DNA of 64,000 nt from Bacteroidota bacterium (GCA_009773515.1 WSXX01000001.1:124001-188000), one strand, 5' to 3'; counted from the stretch's first letter, positions 45,434-53,910 are shown. The notes: generated from the sequence alone by a model not told the origin. Program-made: numbers and translations.

Positions 45434-45754
45434 ATGAAAAAAGTAATAGTAACATTATCCGTATTTGCGTTCTTGTTTGCATTCTCAGGAATCTCCATTG
45501 ATGCCAAAGCAGGTGAAGTAAGTTTCTACTCAGTAAACTACACCGGCGATGAAAATCCAAATCTTGACGGAACAAAGAAAGCAGCTAAAGCCGATGGCAC
45601 CAAAGCTGGTTGTGGCGATAAATCAGCCAAGGCATCTTCGGGCGATTGCAGCAAATCATGTGGTGATAAATCAGCCAAAGCTTCTTCAACCGAAGCTGAA
45701 GGCAAAAAGGCTACAACTGCAACTGCTGCAGTAGCTGCACCTGATGTAAAGTAA
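45434..45754 (+). CDS. Small secreted Ala/Lys/Cys-rich repeat protein
   Basis: 106 aa from the ATG at 45434, which begins the signal peptide MKKVIVTLSVFAFLFAFSG. The mature part is low complexity with two exact repeats of CGDKSAKASS separated by GDCSKS, giving three cysteines, and an Ala/Thr-rich tail. Family not recognised. It has its own promoter and terminator and is divergent from the kinase-regulator operon, so it may be controlled by it. Possibly periplasmic or surface; metal binding is only a guess from the Cys/Lys/Asp content. Confidence 0.78.
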   Translation: MKKVIVTLSVFAFLFAFSGISIDAKAGEVSFYSVNYTGDENPNLDGTKKAAKADGTKAGCGDKSAKASSGDCSKSCGDKSAKASSTEAEGKKATTATAAVAAPDVK

Positions 45755-45776
45755 TCAGAATTTAACTTCTGAAAGA

Positions 45777-45804
45777 AAAAGCCCTGCAAGTTGCGGGGCT
45801 TTTC
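45777..45804 (+). terminator. Intrinsic terminator
   Basis: AAAAGCCCTGCAA and TTGCGGGGCTTTT form a long stem with a minimal loop, a typical strong terminator that also works on the other strand. Confidence 0.9.
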
Positions 45805-45923
45805 TCGTTTTATGCAAAAATATTAACAAAAAATACTGGACTGTATCCTCCTCTTATATGTTTGCAAATTCAAATGAAGTTGTTTTTTTTCTCAACTTTG
45901 AGGTAAGGAGGTAAATCCCCCTT

Positions 45924-46050
45924 AGTACAATGATACTGTGGATAAGTATCTCCCCCTTTCAAGTTGAGTTCGTGGTATAACTTGGTACTTGATACCGTAT
46001 TTTATAAGACTGAACGATGCTTGTTTTTTTAACCATTTAACTCTACAAGA
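45924..46050 (+). ncRNA. Candidate IS110 bridge RNA region
   Basis: Non-coding left end of the element. Hairpins: GATACT (45932-37) with AGTATC (45945-50), and GGTAT (45974-78) with ATACC (45992-96). Short matches: TCCCCCTT (45951-58) equals the flank sequence at the left junction; GGATAAG (45940-46) is the reverse complement of CTTATCC at the right junction; GGTATAACTT (45974-83) equals the right end of the element (47512-21); GTACT (45986-90) is the reverse complement of AGTAC at the left end. This is what guide loops would look like, but loop boundaries were not folded. Confidence 0.45.
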
Positions 46051-46052
46051 TT

Positions 46053-47477
46053 ATGGAAAAGAAAGAACTTTTTCTTGGGATTGATGCAAGCAAAGGGTAT
46101 GCTGATTTTGCCCTAATGGATGCTTCTCTTGAATTAACAGAGCCATGTTTTCAGCTAGATGACACGAATTCAGGGCACGAAAAGTTGAGAGAGATCATTG
46201 AAACTTATTTCCTATCCAACCCAGAGATGACGTTTTATTGTGGGATTGAAAGTACTGGTGGATATGAAAGGAACTGGCTAAACTACCTGTTATTATTAGG
46301 CGTCAGGTATAAAATGAAGTCGGCTTTAATAAACCCTGCGCTTGTTAAAGGAATAAGCAAAGCAGCACTTAACCGGAGTATTACGGATGAAACTAGTGCC
46401 ATAAACGTTGCACTATATCTTGCTAATTTTAAAAAAAAAATCATCTACCAACAAGATGATGGACAACAACAAAATCCTTTTGAAAGTGGCCGGTCACTTT
46501 ACACTTATCAAAAAATGATAGTCAAGCAAAGCGTCCAGCTTCAAAATCAACTTGAGAAGATAATCTATCAGCATTTTTCAGAAGCCCTTGTTTATTGTCG
46601 GCAGGGGATGCCCATGTGGTTGCTGAAAGTTTTAAACAAGTATCCATCAGCAAATGATATTTGCAGAGCAGGCACATCAAAACTTATAAAGATTAAAGGA
46701 GTGAGCGAACAACGGGCACAGGAGCTGATAATAAAGGCAGAAAAAAATAACCAGTATTGCGACCGGAATATCATCTTTTTAATCAATCGCACAACCGATC
46801 AGATTATTCATAAAGAGGAAGAGATAGCTGCCATAAATAAATTTATGGCCAAGCAGTATTCACAGCATATATTGGTTAAACTTCTCAGTACAATTACTGG
46901 CGTTGGCCCAATAACGGCAATTTTAATTCTGTTTGAAGTAGAGAATATAAACCGATTTGCAACCGTCAAAAAACTTGTTGCATACTTTGGGTTAAACCCT
47001 GAGTATAGAATAAGTGGCGATGGAAAATGGGGGAATCACTTATCTAAAAAAGGCAGGAGAACGATGCGGGCACGATTATACATGTGCTGCCTAACTGCTA
47101 TTCACCGGGACCCTATGATGAAGCAGCTCTATGCCAGGTATAAAGGAATGGGCAAAGATCATTACTTTACAATGGGAGTATTAATGCATAAAATGTTGAG
47201 AGTTATCTTCGGAGTACTCAAGTCGGGGAAACCCTATGATATTGCCATCGATCAGCAAAATAGGGAAAAGGCCTCGGAAAAACAGGAAGATATTGAACAA
47301 CAAAAATTGCAGCAAATAAGGGAAAATCGGAAGAAAAGCAGAAGGTATCTTTCCGCGAACAATGAGGATGTAGCACCGATCTCGAAGTGGAAATTCAAAA
47401 AAATAAAAGAACTGGAAACGTCCCAAGCACCTGAAAGTGCAGTAATACGGGATCGCTCCCAGCCCAGTCAAAAATAA
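46053..47477 (+). CDS. IS110-family transposase
   Basis: 474 aa. N-terminal DEDD (RuvC-like) domain: LGIDASKG (Asp11), CGIESTGGYERNWL (Glu66), SITDETSAINVALYL (Asp112 region). A central coiled helix (SVQLQNQLEKIIYQHF) leads to the C-terminal Transposase_20 domain ITGVGPITAILILFEVENINRFATVKKLVAYFGLNP with RISGDGKWGNHLSKKGRR carrying the catalytic Ser region. The tail is Lys/Glu/Gln-rich and longer than usual. Recombinases of this family use a bridge RNA to choose donor and target. The gene looks intact. Confidence 0.93.
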   Translation: MEKKELFLGIDASKGYADFALMDASLELTEPCFQLDDTNSGHEKLREIIETYFLSNPEMTFYCGIESTGGYERNWLNYLLLLGVRYKMKSALINPALVKGISKAALNRSITDETSAINVALYLANFKKKIIYQQDDGQQQNPFESGRSLYTYQKMIVKQSVQLQNQLEKIIYQHFSEALVYCRQGMPMWLLKVLNKYPSANDICRAGTSKLIKIKGVSEQRAQELIIKAEKNNQYCDRNIIFLINRTTDQIIHKEEEIAAINKFMAKQYSQHILVKLLSTITGVGPITAILILFEVENINRFATVKKLVAYFGLNPEYRISGDGKWGNHLSKKGRRTMRARLYMCCLTAIHRDPMMKQLYARYKGMGKDHYFTMGVLMHKMLRVIFGVLKSGKPYDIAIDQQNREKASEKQEDIEQQKLQQIRENRKKSRRYLSANNEDVAPISKWKFKKIKELETSQAPESAVIRDRSQPSQK

Positions 47478-47522
47478 TAAATTATTTTGACAAAATTGTT
47501 TGGTTTTTTACGGTATAACTTA

Positions 47523-47623
47523 TCCCCCTTTCGGGAAAGGGGGACGATACATTGTTGGTTTTTAGATAGTTGGGGGATGCTATTGGGTGTGGCTAGCGGG
47601 TTCTCCCCCTTTCCAAAGGGGGA
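47523..47623. repeat. Pair of CCCCCTTT...AAAGGGGG palindromes
   Basis: TCCCCCTTTCGGGAAAGGGGGA (22 bp with a GG centre; 47523-47544) and CTCCCCCTTTCCAAAGGGGGAG (47602-47623), each a 9-10-bp perfect stem. A third copy is at 50969-50990. The first adjoins the IS110 right end. No gene is present between 47478 and 47719. Confidence 0.88.
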
Positions 47624-47699
47624 GTTAGAGGGGGTATCTGGCATGACAGATGGAGATTTCATTCAGGGAAGATATTTCAAAAGTTTCATTTTATGCAGT

Positions 47700-47707
47700 T
47701 ATCTTTG
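47700..47707 (+). promoter_or_regulatory. -7 box TATCTTTG
   Basis: Exact TAnnTTTG match 13 bp before the OsmC start at 47720; the longer frame from 47693 would start upstream of it. Confidence 0.6.
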
Positions 47708-47719
47708 CAGCAAAAACAA

Positions 47720-48130
47720 ATGGATACGACTGCTACTCTGGAATATCTGGGCGACTTGCAGCTAAAAGCAACGCATACCCGCTCGGGAGAATTTATCATT
47801 ACCGATGCTCCGGTTGACAACAACGGCAAAGGTTCGGCTTTTTCACCAACCGATCTTATGGCTACATCGCTTGGACTCTGCATGATCACCATTATGGGAA
47901 TTGCTGCCAATAATTCAGGTTTCAGCATTGAAGGCACCAAAGCAAGAGTAAAAAAAATTATGGCTTCCGATCCACGAAGGGTTGGCGAAGTGGTGATTGA
48001 ACTTGATTTTCCGGATCACAACTACTCCGAAAAACAAAAACAGATCATAAAGCAGTGCGCCAAAATATGTCCTGTTTCGCAAAGCCTTCACCCCGATCTG
48101 AAACAAACAGTGACCTTTAATTTTTCATGA
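47720..48130 (+). CDS. OsmC/Ohr family protein
   Basis: 136 aa from the ATG at 47720 (MDTTATLEYLGDLQLKATH). FSPTDLMATSLGLCMITIMG contains the first peroxidatic cysteine and KQCAKICPVSQSLHPD the second, as in OsmC-type thiol peroxidases acting on organic hydroperoxides. Cytoplasmic. The gap to the following thioesterase gene is only 9 bp, so they form a two-gene operon driven by the box at 47700. Confidence 0.9.
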   Translation: MDTTATLEYLGDLQLKATHTRSGEFIITDAPVDNNGKGSAFSPTDLMATSLGLCMITIMGIAANNSGFSIEGTKARVKKIMASDPRRVGEVVIELDFPDHNYSEKQKQIIKQCAKICPVSQSLHPDLKQTVTFNFS

Positions 48131-48139
48131 AATAACGCC

Positions 48140-48532
48140 ATGGATTTTAATCTTAAAACCGGCATTCCCGGATCAGAAAGTTTAATAGTCAGTATTGCTG
48201 ACACTGCAACCCATTATGGATCAGGACTTATTGAAGTATTTGCAACGCCGGCAATGATCGGCCTGATGGAAAAAACGGCACAACTCAGCATTCAGCATCT
48301 TTTGCCAGACGGATTTATTACCCTGGGAACAGAAGTTAATGTTACCCATGTGAAAGCTACCCCGCTGGGGATGAAGGTCAGTAGCACTTCTGAGCTGATC
48401 GGAGTGGATGGGAAGAAACTTTTATTCAAGGTTTCAGCCCACGACGAATCCGGGTTAATCGGCGAAGGCACACACAAAAGGTACATTGTAAATGCCGCTG
48501 AGTTTATGCAGAAGCTGAAGTCAGGGAAATAA
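48140..48532 (+). CDS. Hot-dog thioesterase, FlK-like
   Basis: 130 aa. GLIEVFATPAMIGLMEKTAQL, TLGTEVNVTHVKATPLGMKV and GLIGEGTHKRYIVN match the fluoroacetyl-CoA thioesterase (FlK) branch of the hot-dog superfamily: a Thr/Ser-Glu-His arrangement is suggested by FATPAM, MEKTA and VTHVKATP. Members outside Streptomyces cleave unknown acyl-CoAs, so a general acyl-CoA hydrolase is the safest call. Co-transcribed with the OsmC gene. Confidence 0.87.
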   Translation: MDFNLKTGIPGSESLIVSIADTATHYGSGLIEVFATPAMIGLMEKTAQLSIQHLLPDGFITLGTEVNVTHVKATPLGMKVSSTSELIGVDGKKLLFKVSAHDESGLIGEGTHKRYIVNAAEFMQKLKSGK

Positions 48533-48594
48533 CGCATCACAAAACAATGTCGGTCTGTTAAGTCCTCGGATTGGAGTACAAAATGAAAAAAGAT

Positions 48595-48697
48595 CCTTCG
48601 ACTCCGCTCAGGAGGACATCGTATAAAATTGATAATTAGTGCATTAAGATGAAACATTGTACACTCTAAACGGATGTCACACTGAGCGGAGTCGAAG
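48595..48697. repeat. 103-bp REP/BIME-like element, second complete copy
   Basis: Arms CCTTCGACTCCGCTCAG (48595-48611) and CTGAGCGGAGTCGAAG (48682-48697). The interior closely matches 45085-45187 position by position, in the same orientation and at equal length. Confidence 0.9.
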
Positions 48698-48786
48698 TGC
48701 ATACAGATGCGGAAAGACAAATCTTCTTAAACTAAACACACAATTGCATCATAAATCAACACTCAAAATCAACCAAAATACATCAT

Positions 48787-49980
48787 ATGTCAGACTATTT
48801 TCCAGCAAGCCAGATAAAAATGCTTGCCAAATGCCCTTCAGGTCTTGAAGGTGTTCTCTCTCAGGAACTTGAAGATCTGGGTGCCACCAACATTGAAATC
48901 CTTACCCGGGCAGTTTCTTTTGAAGGTGATAAACAACTGATGTATGCCGCCAATTATCAGTGCCGCACTGCCCTGAGAATTTTGCTGCCGATCAAACAAT
49001 TTACCATTCTTACCGAGGAAGATTTTTACACTTCCGTGAAATCGATAAAATGGGAAGATTATTTCTCCTCTGCCGAAACGTTTGCATTCGACTCAACGCT
49101 AAGCAATTCGGTTTTCACACATTCTCAGTATGTTTCGCAGCGGGCAAAAGATGCCATTGCCGATCGTTTCCGCGAAAAAACCGGACAGCGTCCTTCGGTT
49201 GATACAATTAATCCCGATTTTAAAATAAACATTCATCTGGCAAAAAACGAACTGACCGTTTCCTTCGACAGCTCCGGCGATTCACTGCACAAAAGAGGTT
49301 ACCATGTTTCAAATGCCGAAGCACCCATCAGCGAAGTATTGGCTGCCGGCATGATTCTGCTCAGCGGTTGGGACGGGCATTCCACATTTATCGATCCGAT
49401 GTGCGGTTCAGGAACCCTGCTTACCGAAGCGGCAATGATTGCGATGAATCTTCCTGCCGGACAATTCCGGGAAGAATTTGGCTTTATGAAATGGAAAGAT
49501 TTCAGAAAAGACATATGGGAAAACGTGGTGAATGATGCCCTTCAGCAGCAGCATGATCTGGATGCTGAAATTTTTGGATCTGACATTTCAGGCATCAACC
49601 TGCGATCGGCAGAAGCCAACCTTAAACAGGCTAAACTTCATAAAGACATCAGGTTATCAGTTGCTCCTTTTCAGGAAATTACCCCACCCGAAGCGCCGGG
49701 CGTTATGATTACAAATCCGCCTTATGGCGACAGGGTTGTGGTTGATGATATTATTGAACTTTACCAGGATCTGGGAAATGTGCTGAAACGCAAATTTGCC
49801 GGCTATAAAGCCTGGGTAATCAGCTCTGATTTAAGGGCGCTGAAAATGATTGGGCTGAAGCCGATGAAAAAGCATATACTTTTCAACGGACAACTGGAAT
49901 GCAGATACGTTGGGTTCGATCTTTATGATGGAAGTAAAAAAGCGGCGAAACAGGATATCAATCCGCAAGTCAAGCCCTGA
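48787..49980 (+). CDS. THUMP-domain RNA (guanine-N2) methyltransferase, RlmL type
   Basis: 397 aa. N-terminal ferredoxin-like/THUMP region (MLAKCPSGLEGVLSQELEDLGA onward), then a Rossmann methyltransferase with FIDPMCGSGTLLTEAAMIAMN (SAM binding), IFGSDISG, and the catalytic NPPYGDR motif. This is the layout of RlmL, which makes m2G2445 in 23S rRNA; the RlmK half of the fused E. coli enzyme is absent, as usual in Bacteroidetes. Start MSDYFPASQIKM at 48787; the gap before it contains a palindromic repeat. Confidence 0.9.
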   Translation: MSDYFPASQIKMLAKCPSGLEGVLSQELEDLGATNIEILTRAVSFEGDKQLMYAANYQCRTALRILLPIKQFTILTEEDFYTSVKSIKWEDYFSSAETFAFDSTLSNSVFTHSQYVSQRAKDAIADRFREKTGQRPSVDTINPDFKINIHLAKNELTVSFDSSGDSLHKRGYHVSNAEAPISEVLAAGMILLSGWDGHSTFIDPMCGSGTLLTEAAMIAMNLPAGQFREEFGFMKWKDFRKDIWENVVNDALQQQHDLDAEIFGSDISGINLRSAEANLKQAKLHKDIRLSVAPFQEITPPEAPGVMITNPPYGDRVVVDDIIELYQDLGNVLKRKFAGYKAWVISSDLRALKMIGLKPMKKHILFNGQLECRYVGFDLYDGSKKAAKQDINPQVKP

Positions 49981-49983
49981 CTA

Positions 49984-50823
49984 TCAAACCGCACCCCGCT
50001 TAAAAGTATCTCCCTCCGACAAATCGCCGGAATCCCATCCTTTGCGGAACCAATCCATACGTTGTTTGGAAGTGCCATGGGTAAAATCATCGGGAACCAC
50101 ACGTCCCTGTGATTTCATTTGGATGTTGTCATCCCCTACTGCGGCAGCGGCGCGAAGTGCTTCTTCGATGTCGCCGTCTTCAAGAATATCCATCATGCGA
50201 TCAGCATGATGCGCCCATAATCCGGCCAGAAAATCTGCCTGAAGTTCAAGCTTTACTGTCAGTGCATTGGCTTCGCGTTCGTTGAGGCGTTGGCGTTGCG
50301 ACTGCACATTATCCAGAATGCCAAGCTGCTTCTGCACATGATGTCCGACTTCATGCGCAATCACGTAGGCCACAGCAAAATCGCCATGGGCACCAAACCT
50401 GTCCTTCAGCACATCACAAAAACTGAGGTCGATGTAAATTTTTTCATCGCCCGGACAATAAAACGGTCCGCTGGCAGCAGTAGCAAATCCACAGGCCGAC
50501 TCAACTTCACCTCTGAAAAGCACAAGCTTTGGTTCACGGTAGGTTTGTCCTGATTGCTCAAAAATCAATTTCCAGACATCCTCCGTATCGGCTAATACCA
50601 CCGATACAAACTGCGCCATCTGATCTTCTTCGGCTGTGGCTTCAACTGTTTGGTTCTGTCCGGCATCCATAGTGCCCAGCATTTGCCCGGGATCACCACC
50701 CATCAGCCAGACAATCAATACAATTACAATTGTGCCGATGCCGCCACCGACTGCCATTTTGCCACCCGACATGCCACGGCGGTCTTCAACATTTGAACTT
50801 CCACGTCTTCCGGTAATGCGCAT
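49984..50823 (-). CDS. YpfJ/KPN_02809 family neutral zinc metallopeptidase
   Basis: 279 aa from the ATG at 50823 (MRITGRRGSSNVEDRRG, the family N-terminus). One TM helix (GGIGTIVIVLIVWLMGG, about 27-43) anchors the protein. The zinc site is HEVGHH (157-162) with a downstream Glu (LQADFLAG). The conserved CGFATAASGPFYCPGDEKIYIDLSF and GKSKQR-like HGTSKQRMDWFRKGWDSGD motifs are present. Membrane-anchored, soluble part probably periplasmic; substrate unknown. Convergent with the methyltransferase, 3 bp between stop codons. Confidence 0.92.
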   Translation of the reverse strand: MRITGRRGSSNVEDRRGMSGGKMAVGGGIGTIVIVLIVWLMGGDPGQMLGTMDAGQNQTVEATAEEDQMAQFVSVVLADTEDVWKLIFEQSGQTYREPKLVLFRGEVESACGFATAASGPFYCPGDEKIYIDLSFCDVLKDRFGAHGDFAVAYVIAHEVGHHVQKQLGILDNVQSQRQRLNEREANALTVKLELQADFLAGLWAHHADRMMDILEDGDIEEALRAAAAVGDDNIQMKSQGRVVPDDFTHGTSKQRMDWFRKGWDSGDLSEGDTFKRGAV

Positions 50824-50968
50824 AATATGATGTTTTAAAGTTTGAAACCACACTTTGAAATAAACAGAAAAATATCGGAATCGCTACCAGAAATAACTTC
50901 CACACTTGAGTACCCGATCTAACTGGACTTTCTGCAAACTAATGTATCTAAAAAAACGAAAGTAATCG

Positions 50969-50990
50969 TCCCCCTTTTCCAAAAGGGGGA
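50969..50990. repeat. CCCCCTTTT palindrome
   Basis: TCCCCCTTTTC and GAAAAGGGGGA-type arms form a near-perfect 22-bp palindrome with a CC centre, related to those at 47523 and 47602. The rest of 50824-51246 has only the priA promoter. Confidence 0.85.
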
Positions 50991-51214
50991 AAAGAGGGGG
51001 ATATAATATGTGTCAAACTTTGAGGAAGCTAATTTGCCATATTACCCTCCACTAAATTACTATACAACAACATACAAACACAAATTCTTTTAAGGATATG
51101 ATAAATTTAATTGAACATTTATGAAATTCGGGGATTGACTTGTCCTTTGCTCAATTGTTGAAAGCCTCCAACTTTTAAATTTATTCACAACACCATCATA
51201 ACCGCTAGGCTTTG

Positions 51215-51222
51215 TATCTTTG
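51215..51222 (+). promoter_or_regulatory. -7 box TATCTTTG
   Basis: Exact TAnnTTTG match 25 bp before the TTG start of priA. Confidence 0.6.
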
Positions 51223-51246
51223 GAAACCCATTTATATACTTAACCA

Positions 51247-53751
51247 TTGTCAGAAAAAGAATACATCACCCTTTTTGCAGAAGTCTTGCTGCCTTTGCCA
51301 GTGAAGGGTTACTTTACCTATCGCATACCCCAGGATTTAAACCAGGTTGTTTTGCCCGGCATGCGTGTGGTGGTGCAGTTCGGTCAGAAGAAATTCTACA
51401 CCGGGCTGGTGAGGCGAATCCACAACGAGGCGCCACGGGTAATGGCACTCAAGTATGTGCTCTCGGTGATTGATGACTTTCCGGTGGTGAATGAAAAACA
51501 ATTTGCACTTTGGGAATGGATAGCCGGTTATTACCTGTGCACCCCCGGCGAAGTGATGAATGTGGCGTTGCCAACTGCTTACAAACTGGCCAGCGAAACC
51601 CGGGTGGTGATTGATCCTGAATACGTAAACGATTCAGAAACCCTTACCGACCGGGAATTCCAGATTGTGGAAGCCCTGCAGTTGCAGCAGATTCTTTCGC
51701 TTACTGATATCAGCCGGATTGTGGGTCTGGCCAAAGTTATCCCCCTTATCAAAACCATGATTGAAAAGGGAATTGTACGGGTGGAGGAAGAAATCACAGA
51801 ACGCTACAAACCCCGGACTGAAACTTATGTAAGACTGAGCGAGCCTTTCAGCACCGAAGAAACTCTGAATGCCGAAATGGACAAGCTTACCAAAAAAGCT
51901 TATAAACAACTTATGGCTTTGATGGCTTATCTGAACCTTTCGCGTTATTTTTCTGATTCTCCGAAAGAAGTTAGCCGCGCAGCATTGATGAAAACACCCG
52001 GTATATCTGCATCACATATCGATGGTCTGGTAAAAAAAGGGGTGCTAGAAACATACCTCAAAACGGTGAGCCGGCTGATTCATACCGATGCCTCTGAAGT
52101 GGCTGAGGATCTCATTTTTACGCCGGCTCAGCAGCAAGTGCTTGAAACCATAAAACCAGAGCTGGCCGGCAACAACATCATTCTGCTGAAGGGCGTTACA
52201 TCGAGCGGCAAAACCGAGATTTACATCAACCTGATTGATGAGACCATTGCCAAAGGCCGGCAGGTGCTGTATCTGCTTCCCGAAATTGCCCTCACCACAC
52301 AGATTATTCAGCGCCTGCAAAAATATTTCGGCGAAAAAGTGGGGGTTTATCACTCAAAGTACAATGAATCTGAGCGGGTTGAAATATGGAATAAAGCAAA
52401 TATCCCCTTATCGGGAAACCAGGAGCAACAGCCTTTTCAGATCTTGCTGGGCGCCCGGTCGGCACTGTTTCTTCCTTACACCGATCTGGGTTTGATCATT
52501 GTGGATGAAGAGCATGACTCATCCTACAAACAAAACGATCCTGCACCGCGCTACAACGCACGTGATGCAGCAGTTGTGCTGGGCGGAATTCATAAATGTC
52601 CGGTGCTGTTAGGCTCTGCAACTCCTTCGCTCGAAAGTTATTACAACGCCCAAAGTGGCAAGTATAAACTGGTTGAACTCGCAGAACGTTACGGCGGTGT
52701 TCAGATGCCCGAAATAAAAATAATCGACATAAAGGAAGAAGCCCGCATGAAGCGTATGAAGTCGCATTTTTCGCCACAGCTGCTTCGTGCCATCCATGAT
52801 GCATTGGATCTTGGCGAACAGGTAATTCTTTTTCAGAACCGCCGCGGATTTTCGCTACGGCTGGAATGTGACACCTGTCAGCACACCCCGGAATGTATAA
52901 ACTGCGATGTAACGCTGACTTACCACAAGCACATCGATCAGCTCAAATGCCATTACTGCGGTTACTCCACTCCGGTACCTTCCGTTTGTCCGCATTGCCA
53001 GAGTCCGGCCATTAAAATGCGTGGCTTTGGCACCGAAAAAGTGGAAGAAGAACTTGCCATTTTGTTTCCCGATGCAAAAATCGGCCGCATGGATTTTGAT
53101 ACAACCCGCACCAAATATGCGTATCAACGTATTATCGGCGACTTTGAAAGCCGGAAAGTTGACATTCTGGTTGGCACTCAAATGGTTACCAAAGGGCTTG
53201 ACTTCAATAATGTAAGTCTGGTTGGTGTGCTTTACGCCGATGGACTGATCAGCTATCCCGACTTCAGATCCGTTGAAAGGAGCTATCAGTTGCTGGCGCA
53301 GGTAAGCGGTCGTGCCGGACGAAAAAGCAAGCGCGGCCTGGTCATGATTCAAAGCAACAATACCAGACACCCGCTGCTTCAATGGGTTATTGACGATAAT
53401 TACCGGGCAATGTACGATCAGCAGAACATTGACCGCTACAAATACAAATACCCGCCGTATTACAGGTTGTTGCTGATCTCACTGCGCCACAAAGACCACA
53501 ATGTGCTGAATCAGGCGGCTACAGTGCTGGCTAAAATGCTTAAACCCTATTTCGGAAACCTGATGCTGGGCCCGGAATACCCGATGGTGGCGCGAGTCAG
53601 AAATATGTACATCAAAAATATTATCCTCAAAATCGATAAAGGAATCCACGGCAAACAAATGAAATTTGAAGCCACCAGAAATATAGCATTGCTTCAGGAA
53701 ATGGCAGATTTTAAAAGTGTGAGGGTAGTGGTGGATGTTGATCCGATGTAG
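51247..53751 (+). CDS. priA: Primosomal replication protein N', helicase PriA
   Basis: 834 aa. The start is TTG at 51247: an in-frame TAA lies two codons upstream, and the N-terminus ITLFAEVLLPLPVKGYFTYR is already complete. The 3' DNA-binding domain is followed by the helicase core with GVTSSGKTEIY (about 315-325), DEEH (420-423), LLGSATPSLES, and TKGLDFNNVSLVGVLYADG. The zinc-binding insert CDTCQHTPECINC and CHYCGYSTPVPSVCPHC holds eight cysteines. PriA restarts stalled replication forks by loading the replisome. TTG initiation may keep its level low. Confidence 0.95.
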   Translation: MSEKEYITLFAEVLLPLPVKGYFTYRIPQDLNQVVLPGMRVVVQFGQKKFYTGLVRRIHNEAPRVMALKYVLSVIDDFPVVNEKQFALWEWIAGYYLCTPGEVMNVALPTAYKLASETRVVIDPEYVNDSETLTDREFQIVEALQLQQILSLTDISRIVGLAKVIPLIKTMIEKGIVRVEEEITERYKPRTETYVRLSEPFSTEETLNAEMDKLTKKAYKQLMALMAYLNLSRYFSDSPKEVSRAALMKTPGISASHIDGLVKKGVLETYLKTVSRLIHTDASEVAEDLIFTPAQQQVLETIKPELAGNNIILLKGVTSSGKTEIYINLIDETIAKGRQVLYLLPEIALTTQIIQRLQKYFGEKVGVYHSKYNESERVEIWNKANIPLSGNQEQQPFQILLGARSALFLPYTDLGLIIVDEEHDSSYKQNDPAPRYNARDAAVVLGGIHKCPVLLGSATPSLESYYNAQSGKYKLVELAERYGGVQMPEIKIIDIKEEARMKRMKSHFSPQLLRAIHDALDLGEQVILFQNRRGFSLRLECDTCQHTPECINCDVTLTYHKHIDQLKCHYCGYSTPVPSVCPHCQSPAIKMRGFGTEKVEEELAILFPDAKIGRMDFDTTRTKYAYQRIIGDFESRKVDILVGTQMVTKGLDFNNVSLVGVLYADGLISYPDFRSVERSYQLLAQVSGRAGRKSKRGLVMIQSNNTRHPLLQWVIDDNYRAMYDQQNIDRYKYKYPPYYRLLLISLRHKDHNVLNQAATVLAKMLKPYFGNLMLGPEYPMVARVRNMYIKNIILKIDKGIHGKQMKFEATRNIALLQEMADFKSVRVVVDVDPM

Positions 53752-53779
53752 GCATTGATGCATGACTAAAGGCAAGTCA

Positions 53780-53802
53780 GTTGTCCGCAAAATTGGGACA
53801 AC
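53780..53802 (+). other. Weak hairpin after priA
   Basis: GTTGTCC (53780-53786) opposite GGACAAC (53796-53802), then TAAAAATG. There is no T-run, so terminator function is doubtful. The 255-bp gap 53752-54006 holds no gene. Confidence 0.35.
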
Positions 53803-53902
53803 TAAAAATGCAGATCACAAAGTTGAGATGAAAGTAGAAAACTACAATCTAAACCCCAAAAGAAAGGTTGCACTCAGTTCATAATTCTAAACGCTTTTAT
53901 TG

Positions 53903-53910
53903 TAAATTTG
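53903..53910 (+). promoter_or_regulatory. -7 box TAAATTTG
   Basis: Exact TAnnTTTG match 96 bp before the PSP1 gene, implying a leader of about 90 nt. Confidence 0.5.

Larger units (their letters stand above)
45924..47521 (+). mobile_element. IS110-family insertion sequence
   Basis: Left edge at AGTACAATG (45924) directly after ATCCCCCTT (45915-45923). The right edge is at GGTATAACTT (47512-47521), followed by ATCCCCCTT (47522-47530). The flanking 9-bp direct repeat belongs to a palindromic repeat (TCCCCCTTTCGGGAAAGGGGGA, less than one bp of ambiguity in placement), fitting the family's preference for repeated targets. No terminal inverted repeats, as expected. About 130 bp of non-coding DNA precedes the transposase and only about 44 bp follow it. 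The 45805-45923 flank holds no gene. Confidence 0.7.

Noticed and set aside
47487-47765. 92-codon open frame after the transposase
   Set aside because: It translates the CCCCCTTT palindromes and overlaps the OsmC start; a repeat artefact.
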